Below are positions 8,029 through 16,150 of a stretch of 27,188 nucleotides of DNA, in pieces. This stretch comes from Eutrophocola sp964503965 (GTDB lineage: Bacteria; Pseudomonadota; Gammaproteobacteria; Pseudomonadales; Pseudohongiellaceae). Position numbers and translations under genes: made by a program. Each line of letters starts with the position of its first letter. The stretch's first letter is position 1. Where the stretch lies: positions 1 through 27,188 of the forward strand of contig CAZDCK010000034.1 of assembly GCA_964503965.1 (NCBI GenBank), given 5' to 3'. The notes beneath the pieces were generated by a model. That model was given only the letters and a program-made list of their open reading frames with translations, was not told the origin of the DNA and did no database searches.

Positions 8029-10047
8029 ATGACAGTACATAAGAATCAAAACTATTTTGGCGAAACGAAACATCTGGCATTCCGGCCGGATATCGAGGGC
8101 TTGAGAGCAGTAGCTATTCTTGTCGTGGTGGCCTGTCATGCGGGTGTGCCATGGCTTAATGGCGGTTTTATTGGGGTAGATGTTTTTTTTGTCTTATCAG
8201 GTTACCTGATTACGGGTTTGCTGGTGAAAGAGCTTTCAGCAACATCAAGAATTGATTTTCTGGATTTTTATTTCCGCAGACTCAAGCGATTGCTTCCGGG
8301 ACTGCTCACGATGATGGTCTTCAGTTCACTTTTTTCTGCTGTCATGCTGGCGCCTTATGAGCAGGTCAATCAGGCCCTGTCTTCATCATCGGTGTACTTC
8401 TGGGTATCGAACTTATTTTTTAGTCTCATGGAACTGGACTACTTTTCTCCCCAGGCAGAAAGTTTTCTTTTTCTGCATACCTGGTCACTGTCTGTAGAAG
8501 AGCAGTTTTACCTGGTCTGGCCAATCTTTATTCTGGGGCTGTTCAGTATCGCTAGAAAGAATATCGACCGAGGAGCAGAAAAAGTACTGGTAGCCTATCT
8601 TGGACTGGTGTTTGTCTGCTCCTTGCTACTTTGTCTTTATCTTTCCTATACGCAACCCCTGTGGGGATTTTTCATGATGCCCTCCAGGGGCTGGCAGTTT
8701 GCAATGGGCGGTTTGTTGTTTGTTGTGGGGAATCGTTCCGGTAAGGGGCGCCAGGACAAAACAGCATCTCTGGCCAGGATGCAGTGGGCTGGTTGGGCAG
8801 GCTTGCTGATAATACTTGGCAGTGCCATGTTGTTCAGTGAGGATATGGTCTATCCATCTTTCTGGGCTATTTTCCCTTCACTGGGAGGCGCACTGGTCAT
8901 CTTGTCCGGAATTCACCAGCCTTCATCTTTGCAACAGATGCTGGCTAACAAGCCAATGCAGTTCATTGGTAAGGTTTCCTATTCCTGGTATTTATGGCAT
9001 TGGCCTGTTTTGCTGCTGGGTAATATTCTTTTTCCGCTAGCGGGGGTGGCGGGGAAAGTATTGATGGTACTTGTTTCATTCGGCCTGGCAGTACTAACTC
9101 TGTTCTCGATCGAACTGCCCTTGCGTAATCGACCATTGTTTGCCAGGCGTCCGGCCCTGACAGTTTCATTCTCAATTGGGCTGATGATCGCCGGCTATTT
9201 CGGGGCCAGTGTATGGGAGCAGAAAGCCAAGGTGTGGGCAAACTCCGGGGATCAATTGAGGTATCAGCTTGTTAGAAAGGATCTGCCGACAATCTATTCC
9301 ATGGGATGTGATGACTGGATTAACAGTGCCGAAGTAAAGATTTGCAGTTTTAATGCTGATAACCCCGCGAAAAGAGCGTTATTTATTGGGGACAGTATTG
9401 TCATGCAGTGGTTTCCCGGGCTTGCAAAACCATTACTGGCAGATGGTTGGCAGGTGCTTGTGCTGACCAAGTCCGGTTGCCCAATGGTGGATGAGCCGAT
9501 TTATTATGACCATATCGGGCAGGAATATACGGTCTGCAGTATCTGGCGACGGACAGCACTGGATCAAATGATGAGCCTGCAGCCAAAGGTGATTTTTACA
9601 GGCAGTGCCTCAGATTACGCTTACTCACCCGGACAATGGCTTGAGGGTTCCAGGCGCGTAGTGGATATATTGTCAGACGCAGCGAATCAAGTTTTTGTTA
9701 TACCGGGTACTTATCGTTTGCCTTTTGATGGTCCGCTTTGCCTGGCGCGGCAGGAATGGCAGCCTGATATGCTGTCCGGGATTAACCACTGTGCATGGTC
9801 ACCTGCTGAAGATCAGGACAAACATGTATTGCTTGCATTGTCGGAAGTTGCAAATGCCCACTCCAATGTTAATGTGCTGGACCTGAATCCTCTGATTTGT
9901 CCGAAGGGGGTTTGTGCATCCATGATTGATGAGGAGATTGTTTATCGCGATTTTCAGCATGTGGCTGCCAGTTTCGTAGAACAGAATAGTGGACAGTTAA
10001 GTGCTCTAATAAAGGAAGTATCAGAAGGCACGGACACAGTCCGCTGA
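8029..10047 (+). CDS. OafA/YrhL-type acyltransferase with C-terminal SGNH domain
   Basis: The protein has 672 residues. The N-terminal acyltransferase-3 domain (about 18-370, roughly ten membrane helices) opens with FRPDIEGLRAVAILVVVACH, containing the family's R-x10-H motif (R26, H37), and continues with GGFIGVDVFFVLSGYLITG. The periplasmic C-terminus is an SGNH hydrolase-like domain: FIGDS (D455, S456) near its start and D641-x2-H644 (RDFQHV) at its end complete a possible Ser-His-Asp set. This architecture is known for O-antigen and exopolysaccharide O-acetylases, where the membrane part passes an acyl group across the membrane and the SGNH domain transfers it. It fits the glycan cluster to its left. 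The 246 bp upstream are AT-rich, and no clear Shine-Dalgarno precedes the ATG. Confidence 0.92.
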   Translation: MTVHKNQNYFGETKHLAFRPDIEGLRAVAILVVVACHAGVPWLNGGFIGVDVFFVLSGYLITGLLVKELSATSRIDFLDFYFRRLKRLLPGLLTMMVFSSLFSAVMLAPYEQVNQALSSSSVYFWVSNLFFSLMELDYFSPQAESFLFLHTWSLSVEEQFYLVWPIFILGLFSIARKNIDRGAEKVLVAYLGLVFVCSLLLCLYLSYTQPLWGFFMMPSRGWQFAMGGLLFVVGNRSGKGRQDKTASLARMQWAGWAGLLIILGSAMLFSEDMVYPSFWAIFPSLGGALVILSGIHQPSSLQQMLANKPMQFIGKVSYSWYLWHWPVLLLGNILFPLAGVAGKVLMVLVSFGLAVLTLFSIELPLRNRPLFARRPALTVSFSIGLMIAGYFGASVWEQKAKVWANSGDQLRYQLVRKDLPTIYSMGCDDWINSAEVKICSFNADNPAKRALFIGDSIVMQWFPGLAKPLLADGWQVLVLTKSGCPMVDEPIYYDHIGQEYTVCSIWRRTALDQMMSLQPKVIFTGSASDYAYSPGQWLEGSRRVVDILSDAANQVFVIPGTYRLPFDGPLCLARQEWQPDMLSGINHCAWSPAEDQDKHVLLALSEVANAHSNVNVLDLNPLICPKGVCASMIDEEIVYRDFQHVAASFVEQNSGQLSALIKEVSEGTDTVR

Positions 10048-10128
10048 AAGGAAGGCAGCTGTCTTGACATGATTGAACGGCTGTGCCAAAAATTCAAAAA
10101 ATTAAACAAGTTGATTACCGGAGATATT

Positions 10129-10707
10129 ATGAAGGCCATTATAAAAATTTCAGGAAGTCTTGCGCTGGCAGCGGTTGTCAGTGGTTGTACTATGGCAGGT
10201 TCATCTGGCTGGATGGAGTTGGACGAAAGTTTTTCCGGCTGGCATATGTCCGGGGATGCCAATTGGCGTTGGGAAGGGAATGAACTGGTTGCCGATGAAG
10301 CGTCCGGCATCAGTCATCTGGTGACAGATGAAAGTTACTCCGACTTCCAGATACAGGCCGAATTTTGGAACCATGAAGGCGCCAACAGCGGGATATTTAT
10401 GCGTATCCAGGATCCTGATGCAATCTCGGATTCTTCAGCGTACGAGGCCAATATTTATGATGACCGTCCGGATCAAAGTGGCCGTACCGGCGGTATTCCT
10501 AATTTTCTCCCTCCCGAAGCTGTGATTGATACCTGGGATCAGTGGAACACCTATGACATTACCATGGATGGTGACCGTGTCACGGTGAAGCTCAATGGAG
10601 TGACAACGATTGACGGGACTGATGATAATTTCTCCAGCGGGCCGATATCCCTTCAGTACGGAGCAGGCACCATCAAGTTCAGGAATGTGCGGATAAGAAA
10701 ATTATAA
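10129..10707 (+). CDS. DUF1080 (3-keto-disaccharide hydrolase-like) lipoprotein
   Basis: The start is placed at ATG 10129 because GGAG (10120-10123) lies 5 nt upstream and a good lipoprotein signal begins there. The open frame extends back to 10069 without such support. The product has 192 residues: a short basic and hydrophobic signal, lipobox V-S-G-C20 with Thr at +2 (outer-membrane sorting likely), then a concanavalin-like beta-jelly-roll. WMELDESFSGWHMSGDANWR, YSDFQIQAEFWNHEGANSGI and GPISLQYGAGTIKFRNVRI are hallmarks of DUF1080 (PF06439). Some members are hydrolases of 3-keto-glycosides, and others are carbohydrate-binding. It follows the acyltransferase gene by 81 bp and may share its transcript. 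Its actual substrate is unknown. Confidence 0.82.
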   Translation: MKAIIKISGSLALAAVVSGCTMAGSSGWMELDESFSGWHMSGDANWRWEGNELVADEASGISHLVTDESYSDFQIQAEFWNHEGANSGIFMRIQDPDAISDSSAYEANIYDDRPDQSGRTGGIPNFLPPEAVIDTWDQWNTYDITMDGDRVTVKLNGVTTIDGTDDNFSSGPISLQYGAGTIKFRNVRIRKL

Positions 10708-10812
10708 GCTGTGGCGATTGTGCCTAATCCGGCATTTCTGCCCTAATGGGGTACGTAGCTATACGCCAGCTATCATGACTTGATGGGGCCAGGATTACTG
10801 TAAAAATTGTAG

Positions 10813-10841
10813 ACCGGGAAGATGATATCTTCCCGGTTTTA
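10813..10841. terminator. Bidirectional intrinsic terminator
   Basis: An 11-bp perfect stem (10813-10823 with 10827-10837) closes a 3-nt loop and is followed by TTTTATTT on the plus strand. On the minus strand it is followed by an A/T-rich stretch containing TTTTT. It lies between the DUF1080 lipoprotein gene (ending 10707) and nadC (ending at 10877 on the minus strand), so it can end both converging units. Confidence 0.85.
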
Positions 10842-10876
10842 TTTGCGTAGACAATACCTGGCCTGCAAGATGAGCG

Positions 10877-11722
10877 TTAATCAAACAACATGGTAAAGTC
10901 GGTTGCTGAAATATGCTTGGTCAGTGAACCTACACTTATATAATCAACGCCGGTTTCTGCCACAGCGACAGCAGACTCAATGTCATACCCGCCTGATGCT
11001 TCCAGTTTCGCCTGTCCATTATTGATCCGAACAGCTTCGCGAAGCATCTCCAGGGTATGATTATCCAGCAGGACAATGTCGGCATTGGCCGCCAGGGCTT
11101 CCTTCAGTTGCTCATGAGTTTCCACTTCAACTTCAACATGCTTCCCGGGATGCAATTCACGGGCTTTCCTGATAGCTGCGGTAATACCACCCGACGCCGT
11201 GATGTGATTCTCTTTAATGAGATAGGCATCATAAAGTCCTATTCGGTGGTTATAGCAACCTCCGATCTGTACGGCATATTTCTGTGCCAGCCTGAGTCCA
11301 GGGATGGTTTTACGGGTATCGAGAATCTTGACGTTGGTATGTTTCACCTGGCCTGAGATAGTTTTTGCTCGGGAGGCAACGGCAGACAGGGTTTGCATGA
11401 AATTGAGTGCTGATCTCTCCGCTGTTAACAGGGAGCGTGCCTTACCTCTGATGATACAGACCACATCATTCGGACTGAGCGATTCTCCATCATGCAGCAC
11501 CCACTCAACCGTGATATCAGGATCCACCTGCTTAAACACTTCATTGACCCAGGGTTCGCCGCACAGGGTAGCATGCTGACGGCAGATAATTCTGGCCTCT
11601 GCCATACGGTCGGGTGGTATCAGTTCAGCGGTGATATCGCCTGTACCGATGTCCTCTGCCAATGCATAGCGCACGGTATCGGCAACATTGTCCAGCAGGG
11701 GAGAGTGCAAGGGGTTGTTCAT
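10877..11722 (-). CDS. nadC: Nicotinate-nucleotide pyrophosphorylase (quinolinate phosphoribosyltransferase)
   Basis: NadC (281 residues, normal length) converts quinolinate and PRPP to nicotinate mononucleotide, CO2 and PPi in de novo NAD synthesis in the cytoplasm. Recognisable segments are ALAEDIGTGDITAELIP near the N-terminus, ERSALNFMQTLSAVA, ILDTRKTIPGLRLAQKYAV (substrate-binding R and K residues), GGCYNHRIGLYDAYLIKENH, then VEVEVETHEQL and ADIVLLDNHTLEML, and the C-terminal TGVDYISVGSLTKH of the alpha/beta barrel. An AGGA precedes the ATG by about 9 nt. The protease gene ends 46 bp upstream on the same strand, so the two may be cotranscribed. The nadC/ampD neighbourhood is a familiar gammaproteobacterial arrangement. 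Confidence 0.97.
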   Translation of the reverse strand: MNNPLHSPLLDNVADTVRYALAEDIGTGDITAELIPPDRMAEARIICRQHATLCGEPWVNEVFKQVDPDITVEWVLHDGESLSPNDVVCIIRGKARSLLTAERSALNFMQTLSAVASRAKTISGQVKHTNVKILDTRKTIPGLRLAQKYAVQIGGCYNHRIGLYDAYLIKENHITASGGITAAIRKARELHPGKHVEVEVETHEQLKEALAANADIVLLDNHTLEMLREAVRINNGQAKLEASGGYDIESAVAVAETGVDYISVGSLTKHISATDFTMLFD

Positions 11723-11768
11723 GGGCCTGTATCCTGGAGAAGCCTGAAAAAGGGTGGATTATAGGCTA

Positions 11769-12302
11769 TTAATCAGGATTATGCCTGAGCGTAAGGGTGC
11801 TACCCTGCTGTGTAAATTCAACCTGCTGCAAGGCGCTCATGCCAAGCAGTACCATGCGTTCATCCATGGCAGGGTTGATGCTGGCGCGAACGTTGTGGAG
11901 CGTAATTTCACCCAGGGACAGCTTGTCTATAATCGTGCTGTAAATATTCACAATGCCATTGGCTGTCATGGCCTGGCTTTGATAGCCGTATTCAAGGCCA
12001 CTTGTCTGGGCAAGACCGGCCGGAATAACCACATCAGTGGCACCGGTATCGAGAATAAAATCGGCCTGGACATCGTTTACTGATCCGGTCATGACATACT
12101 GTCCCTGACGGTTACTTTGCAGAATGACTTCAGTATCTCCGAATGCATTGATGGAGGATTCCGGTGATCTGTTGGGGTTGTAGGCATTGTCCAGGACCCC
12201 ATCAAAAAAAGTGGTCAGCACAAAAAGCCCAAGGATGAAGCCGGCAGCTATCATTCCCTGTCCTATGTGTTTGCTTTCCTGGTGAGGGTCTTTGGGCTTC
12301 AT
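11769..12302 (-). CDS. Membrane-anchored retropepsin-like clan AA aspartic protease
   Basis: The start is set at ATG 12302 (177 residues, MKPKDPHQESKHIG). An upstream GTG at 12380 is possible but would run across the ampD start. A single hydrophobic helix (about 15-34, GMIAAGFILGLFVLTTFF) is followed by a periplasmic-type domain with ADFILDTGATDVVIPAGLA. Its D85-T-G triad is the catalytic signature of retropepsins, and LLGMSALQ is the downstream hydrophobic-Gly element. A single D-T-G implies an active homodimer. This fits the TIGR02281-like clan AA family common in proteobacteria, whose substrates are unknown. It sits between ampD (divergent, 60 bp apart) and nadC (same strand, 46 bp). Confidence 0.85.
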   Translation of the reverse strand: MKPKDPHQESKHIGQGMIAAGFILGLFVLTTFFDGVLDNAYNPNRSPESSINAFGDTEVILQSNRQGQYVMTGSVNDVQADFILDTGATDVVIPAGLAQTSGLEYGYQSQAMTANGIVNIYSTIIDKLSLGEITLHNVRASINPAMDERMVLLGMSALQQVEFTQQGSTLTLRHNPD

Positions 12303-12362
12303 GTCAACTTTATCGGTAACGGGTTGATTATAAACGGATGATGGTTCGGGTAATATGAGCGT

Positions 12363-12908
12363 ATGCAGATTACGAACCACATACTCCAGCAGGCACGACA
12401 GGTAGCGTCTCCCAATTGCGGTGACCGTCCTGATGAAAATGATATTTCATTACTGGTTATTCACAACATCAGCCTACCACCCGGTGAGTTTGGTGGACCT
12501 TATATAGATGATCTTTTTTGTAATCGCCTTGACTGTACGGTTCACCCTTTTTTTCAGGAGATCAGTAGTTTGCAGGTCTCATCGCATTTGTTGATCGACA
12601 GGGCAGGCAACATTACACAATACGTTCCTTTCAATAGAAAGGCTCACCATGCAGGACAGTCGCAATTTAACGGCAGGCTGCAGTGCAATGATTTTTCCAT
12701 TGGGATTGAACTTGAGGGAACCGATCATAAAGCGTTTACTGATCAGCAGTATGCAGTATTGGCAGAGGTGACTTGCGCGTTGTTGGCAAGGTATCCGGGG
12801 ATAACACCTGAGCGAATTACAGGTCATTCGGATATTGCCCCTGGACGCAAAACAGATCCAGGCCCCTGTTTTGACTGGTCAAAATACCGAAAAATGATCG
12901 CGGGATGA
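12363..12908 (+). CDS. ampD: 1,6-anhydro-N-acetylmuramyl-L-alanine amidase AmpD
   Basis: AmpD (181 residues) is a cytoplasmic zinc amidase. It cleaves the stem peptide from 1,6-anhydro-MurNAc muropeptides during peptidoglycan recycling, and its loss derepresses AmpR-controlled beta-lactamases in some species. The zinc ligands are visible as H34 (LLVIHNISLPPGEFGG), H155 (ITGHSDIAPGRKTDPGP) and D165, with catalytic E117 (IGIELEGTD) and K163. The spacing matches the enterobacterial enzyme almost exactly. There is no signal peptide, separating it from the periplasmic AmiD group. No ampE follows; instead the aceE upstream region begins. The Shine-Dalgarno is weak. Confidence 0.96.
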   Translation: MQITNHILQQARQVASPNCGDRPDENDISLLVIHNISLPPGEFGGPYIDDLFCNRLDCTVHPFFQEISSLQVSSHLLIDRAGNITQYVPFNRKAHHAGQSQFNGRLQCNDFSIGIELEGTDHKAFTDQQYAVLAEVTCALLARYPGITPERITGHSDIAPGRKTDPGPCFDWSKYRKMIAG

Positions 12909-13309
12909 TTGCTCACTACATCCCTATCTTTTTGTATTGTCGTAGTTTTTTTCTCACTGTGCCGAGCATGTGTGTAATTTTGTAGTATTACTACAAAAAA
13001 TTATGCTGTTATTGGTAAAACGCTGATTTTTCGAGTAAAATTTTGCGCCACTGTAAATTTACTACAGCGTATTCAGGCAGTCAGACCCGCTGAGATCCAT
13101 CGGGTAACCCCTGAAATGACATTGATGACTGCGTGACTGGCCCTTCCATGGGCATAACCCTATCCGGCAAAAAGCCGGTACGGATGACAAGAGAATTAAT
13201 GGCAGCCTGCATCAACAGTATTGCCCCATCAGAGAAACTGTAAAGCGTTATTGCGCGATCATGGAATGATCTTCTGGCAGTAACCGGCAGTAGTAGGAAG
13301 AGTTGCATT
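12909..13309. promoter_or_regulatory. aceE upstream region: candidate promoters, dyads and hairpins
   Basis: This 401-bp AT-rich stretch holds no convincing gene. Seen in it: a large dyad at 12978-12998; a possible sigma-70 promoter TTGTAG (12980-12985), N16, TATGCT (13002-13007); a second candidate TTGGTA (13012-13017), N18, TAAAAT (13036-13041); a partial dyad at 13052-13066; a CCGGC-AAAAA-GCCGG hairpin (13064-13078 plus 100, that is 13164-13178); a GATCAT-GGA-ATGATC repeat (13257-13271); and AGGAAG (13295-13300) as the aceE ribosome-binding site. Initiation near 13015-13050 would give an unusually long leader of about 260-295 nt. Promoter assignments are by eye. Confidence 0.5.
12978..12998. 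promoter_or_regulatory. Perfect 10-bp-arm palindrome, candidate operator of aceEF
   Basis: Arms TTTTGTAGTA and TACTACAAAA flank one central T and are perfectly complementary. The half-site TACTACA recurs at 13060-13066 within TGTAAATTTACTACA. The dyad overlaps the -35 and spacer of the best candidate promoter, which is a repressor-like position. The sequence differs from the E. coli PdhR box (ATTGGT-N3-ACCAAT), and no pdhR gene is next to it, so the regulator is unidentified. Confidence 0.55.
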
Positions 13310-16000
13310 ATGGCCGATAAGTTTACCGATATAGATCCTATTGAAACCCAGGAATGGCGGGACTCCATTTCATCCGTTATCAAGCATCAGGGCATGGACC
13401 GCGCCCAGTTTCTGCTGAAAAGCCTGATTGGCAAGACTACTGAATCAGGTCAGCAACTTCCCGTTGACTCCCTCACCACTCCTTACCGCAACACCATTCC
13501 GATTGAAGAAGAAGCCAAAATGCCCGGCGACGTGTACATGGAACGCAGTGTTCGCGGCCTTATTCGCTGGAATGCCCTGGCAATGGTTATGCGGGCGAAC
13601 AAGCTCGGATATGATCTTGGGGGGCATATTTCAACCTTTTCCTCGGCGGCCACCCTGTACGATGTTGGTTTCAATTATTTCTTCCGTGGTGAAACCGAGA
13701 ACCAGAAAGCCGACATAGTGCTGTTCCAGGGACATGCCTCACCCGGTATTTATTCCCGGTCGTTCATTGAAGGGCGCCTGACAGAAGAGCAACTGGATAA
13801 TTTCCGCCAGGAAGTTGATGGTAATGGGCTTTCTTCCTATCCCCATCCCCGCTTGATGCCTGATTACTGGCAGTTCCCGACTGTCTCCATGGGGCTTGGC
13901 CCCCTGCAGGCTATCTACCATGCCCACGTCATGAAGTATCTGGACAATCGTGGACTTGTGGAACAGGGTGACAGGCAGATTTGGGCGTTTCTGGGTGATG
14001 GCGAATGTGATGAGCCGGAAACCCTAGGGGCCATCGCATTGGCCGCCCGTGAAGGCCTGGGTAATCTCAATTTTGTGATTAACTGTAACCTGCAGCGCCT
14101 TGATGGTCCGGTCAGGGGTAATGGCAAGATTATCCAGGAGCTTGAAGGCATTTTCCGTGGTGCCGGCTGGAATGTTATCAAGGTGGTCTGGGGGCGTCAT
14201 TGGGACAGCCTGCTGGCCAAGGATCATGACGGCATCCTTCAGGCGAGAATGAATGAAGTCCTCGATGGTGAATTCCAGAACTTCAGTGTCAAGGACGGTG
14301 CCTATATTCGTGAGCATTTCTTTGGCAAGAGCCCTGAACTGTTGAAGATGGTTGAACATCTGTCTGACAGTGAAATCGAGTATCTAAACAGGGGTGGTCA
14401 TGACCCGTTCAAGGTCTATGCGGCTTACAAGCAGGCTGTTGACTGTACTGACAGACCAACGGTTATCCTGGCGAAGACAATCAAGGGATATGCCTTTGGT
14501 TCAGCCCAGGGGGCTAACGCTACCCACTCGACCAAGAAACTGAATCTGGAAGAGCTCAAGATCTTCCGGGACCGCTTTGGCATTCCAATTGATGATGACA
14601 AGCTTGAAGACATCCCGTACTACCGCCCGGCGGAAGGTTCTCCTGAACTGGAGTATCTCAAGCGTATGCGAGGGAATCTGGGAGGTACCCTTCCGGCCCG
14701 TCGCACTGAAAGTGAAAAGCTCAATGTCCCGGCACTCAGTGCATTTGAAACCCAGCTCAAAGGAACCGGTGACAGGGAAGTATCCACCACCATGGCTTTC
14801 GTGCGCATGCTGACTTCTCTGGTAAAAGACAAGGAAATTGGCGAGCGCATCGTTCCCATCGTGCCCGACGAGGCCCGTACTTTTGGGATGGAAGGGCTGT
14901 TTCGGCAGATCGGGATCTACTCGGCCAAGGGCCAGTTGTATGATCCGGTAGATGCCGGCCAGGTCATGTTTTATCGTGAAGATGTCAAGGGCCAGCTGCT
15001 CGAGGAAGGCATCAATGAGGCCGGCTCCATGAGTTCATGGCTGTCAGCTGCCACATCCTACAGTGTTCATAACTATCCGCTGATTCCTTTTTATATCTAT
15101 TACTCCATGTTCGGATTCCAGCGTGTGGGTGATCTTTGCTGGGCCGCAGGCGACCTGCAGGCCAGGGGTTTCCTGATCGGAGCGACGGCAGGCAGGACGA
15201 CACTTAATGGTGAGGGGCTGCAGCACCAGGATGGCCACAGCCACCTGGCGGCAAACACGATCCCCAACTGCGTGTCCTATGATCCCACATACTCTTACGA
15301 GTTGGCGGTGATTATCCAGGATGGTATTCGTCGCATGTACCATGAAGATGAATCCGTGTGGTACTACATCACCACCATGAACGAAAACTACACCCATCCG
15401 GAGATGCCAGAAGGTGCCGAGGAAGGCATACTCAAGGGCATGTACCTGCTCGAGGATGGTGACAGCAAGGATTACAAGGTTTCTGCAGGTAAAGGTAAGA
15501 AACCAAATCGGGTACGCCTGCTGGGCAGCGGGACAATCCTCAGGGAAGTCCAGGTAGCCGCCTCCATTCTGCGCAAGGATTATAAAGTTGCGGTGGACGT
15601 CTGGAGTGCCACGAGCATAAACGAGCTGGCTAGAGATGGTCTGGACGTGGATCGCTGGAACATGCTGCACCCCGAGGAAGAACCCAGGGTATCCTACGTG
15701 GAGCAATGTCTCTCTGAAAAAGAGGGGCCCGTGATTGCGGCAACAGATTATATGAAAATGTATTCCGACCAGATTCGTGCCTTTGTACCGGCACCCTATA
15801 AAGTGCTCGGTACGGACGGGTTTGGTCGTAGTGACAGCCGTCAGAAACTGCGTCATTTCTTTGAGGTCAATGCAAGCTTTATCGTGGTTGCTGCGTTGGG
15901 TGAACTGGCCGGTACTGGCGCCATTGAGAAAAAGGTCGTCAGTGAAGCCATCAAGAAATTCAAGCTGGATCCGGAAAAGCTGAACCCTTTATTGGCTTGA
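13310..16000 (+). CDS. aceE: Pyruvate dehydrogenase E1 component, homodimeric type
   Basis: AceE (896 residues; the E. coli protein has 887) is the thiamine-diphosphate-dependent E1 of the pyruvate dehydrogenase complex. It decarboxylates pyruvate and reductively acetylates lipoyl-E2. The start ADKFTDIDPIETQEWRDS matches the family N-terminus that docks on E2. The ThDP/Mg motif spans G229-D230-G231 to N258-C-N260. Other landmarks are the mobile-loop histidine in GANATHSTKK and the segment IVPDEARTFGMEGLFRQIGI containing the catalytic glutamate region. AGGAAG lies 9 nt before the ATG. Codon use is CGT/CGC-rich for arginine, consistent with high expression. aceF follows after an unusually long 176-bp gap, and no E3 gene is adjacent. 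Confidence 0.98.
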   Translation: MADKFTDIDPIETQEWRDSISSVIKHQGMDRAQFLLKSLIGKTTESGQQLPVDSLTTPYRNTIPIEEEAKMPGDVYMERSVRGLIRWNALAMVMRANKLGYDLGGHISTFSSAATLYDVGFNYFFRGETENQKADIVLFQGHASPGIYSRSFIEGRLTEEQLDNFRQEVDGNGLSSYPHPRLMPDYWQFPTVSMGLGPLQAIYHAHVMKYLDNRGLVEQGDRQIWAFLGDGECDEPETLGAIALAAREGLGNLNFVINCNLQRLDGPVRGNGKIIQELEGIFRGAGWNVIKVVWGRHWDSLLAKDHDGILQARMNEVLDGEFQNFSVKDGAYIREHFFGKSPELLKMVEHLSDSEIEYLNRGGHDPFKVYAAYKQAVDCTDRPTVILAKTIKGYAFGSAQGANATHSTKKLNLEELKIFRDRFGIPIDDDKLEDIPYYRPAEGSPELEYLKRMRGNLGGTLPARRTESEKLNVPALSAFETQLKGTGDREVSTTMAFVRMLTSLVKDKEIGERIVPIVPDEARTFGMEGLFRQIGIYSAKGQLYDPVDAGQVMFYREDVKGQLLEEGINEAGSMSSWLSAATSYSVHNYPLIPFYIYYSMFGFQRVGDLCWAAGDLQARGFLIGATAGRTTLNGEGLQHQDGHSHLAANTIPNCVSYDPTYSYELAVIIQDGIRRMYHEDESVWYYITTMNENYTHPEMPEGAEEGILKGMYLLEDGDSKDYKVSAGKGKKPNRVRLLGSGTILREVQVAASILRKDYKVAVDVWSATSINELARDGLDVDRWNMLHPEEEPRVSYVEQCLSEKEGPVIAATDYMKMYSDQIRAFVPAPYKVLGTDGFGRSDSRQKLRHFFEVNASFIVVAALGELAGTGAIEKKVVSEAIKKFKLDPEKLNPLLA

Positions 16001-16067
16001 GCAATTAACGGGACTGAAAAACAAAGATGGAAGGTAAAGGATCAAGGATCAGCGATGTTACGTCCGG

Positions 16068-16085
16068 TTAAATCGAAAGATTTAA
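16068..16085 (+). other. Stem-loop with GAAA tetraloop in the aceE-aceF gap
   Basis: TTAAATC (16068-16074) pairs perfectly with GATTTAA (16079-16085) across a GAAA tetraloop. The 9-mer GTCCGGTTA occurs just before it (16062-16070) and again at 16105-16113. It has no following T-run, so it is not a normal terminator. A processing or stability element between the two cistrons is possible. Confidence 0.45.
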
Positions 16086-16138
16086 TCTCTTGTCCTTATA
16101 TCCAGTCCGGTTAGGCAGAGACAGGCCGTAAGAAAGAA

Positions 16139-16150
16139 GCTACATGTAGC
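16139..16150. promoter_or_regulatory. 12-bp perfect palindrome upstream of aceF
   Basis: GCTACATGTAGC is a perfect palindrome located 14 bp before the aceF ribosome-binding site (AGGAG, 16164-16168). It could be a protein-binding site for an internal promoter or a chance palindrome. No matching promoter was recognised. Confidence 0.3.

Noticed and set aside
271..9145. Frequent GCCAGG hexamers, as a DNA-uptake sequence
   Set aside because: Most occurrences are in-frame Ala-Arg or Arg-containing codons in genes that favour AGG; there is no extended conserved flank and no enrichment at gene ends.
12978..12998. Reading the aceE dyad as a PdhR or FNR site
   Set aside because: The half-site TTTTGTAGTA matches neither ATTGGT (PdhR) nor TTGAT (FNR).
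13081..13383. Minus-strand open frame upstream of aceE
   Set aside because: It overlaps the aceE start, has no Shine-Dalgarno or known motif, and sits in what looks like a leader region.
15044..15856. Long minus-strand open frame (270 codons) inside aceE
   Set aside because: It is antisense to a fully conserved aceE region, with no family signature and no ribosome-binding site; it is a by-product of the coding strand's composition.
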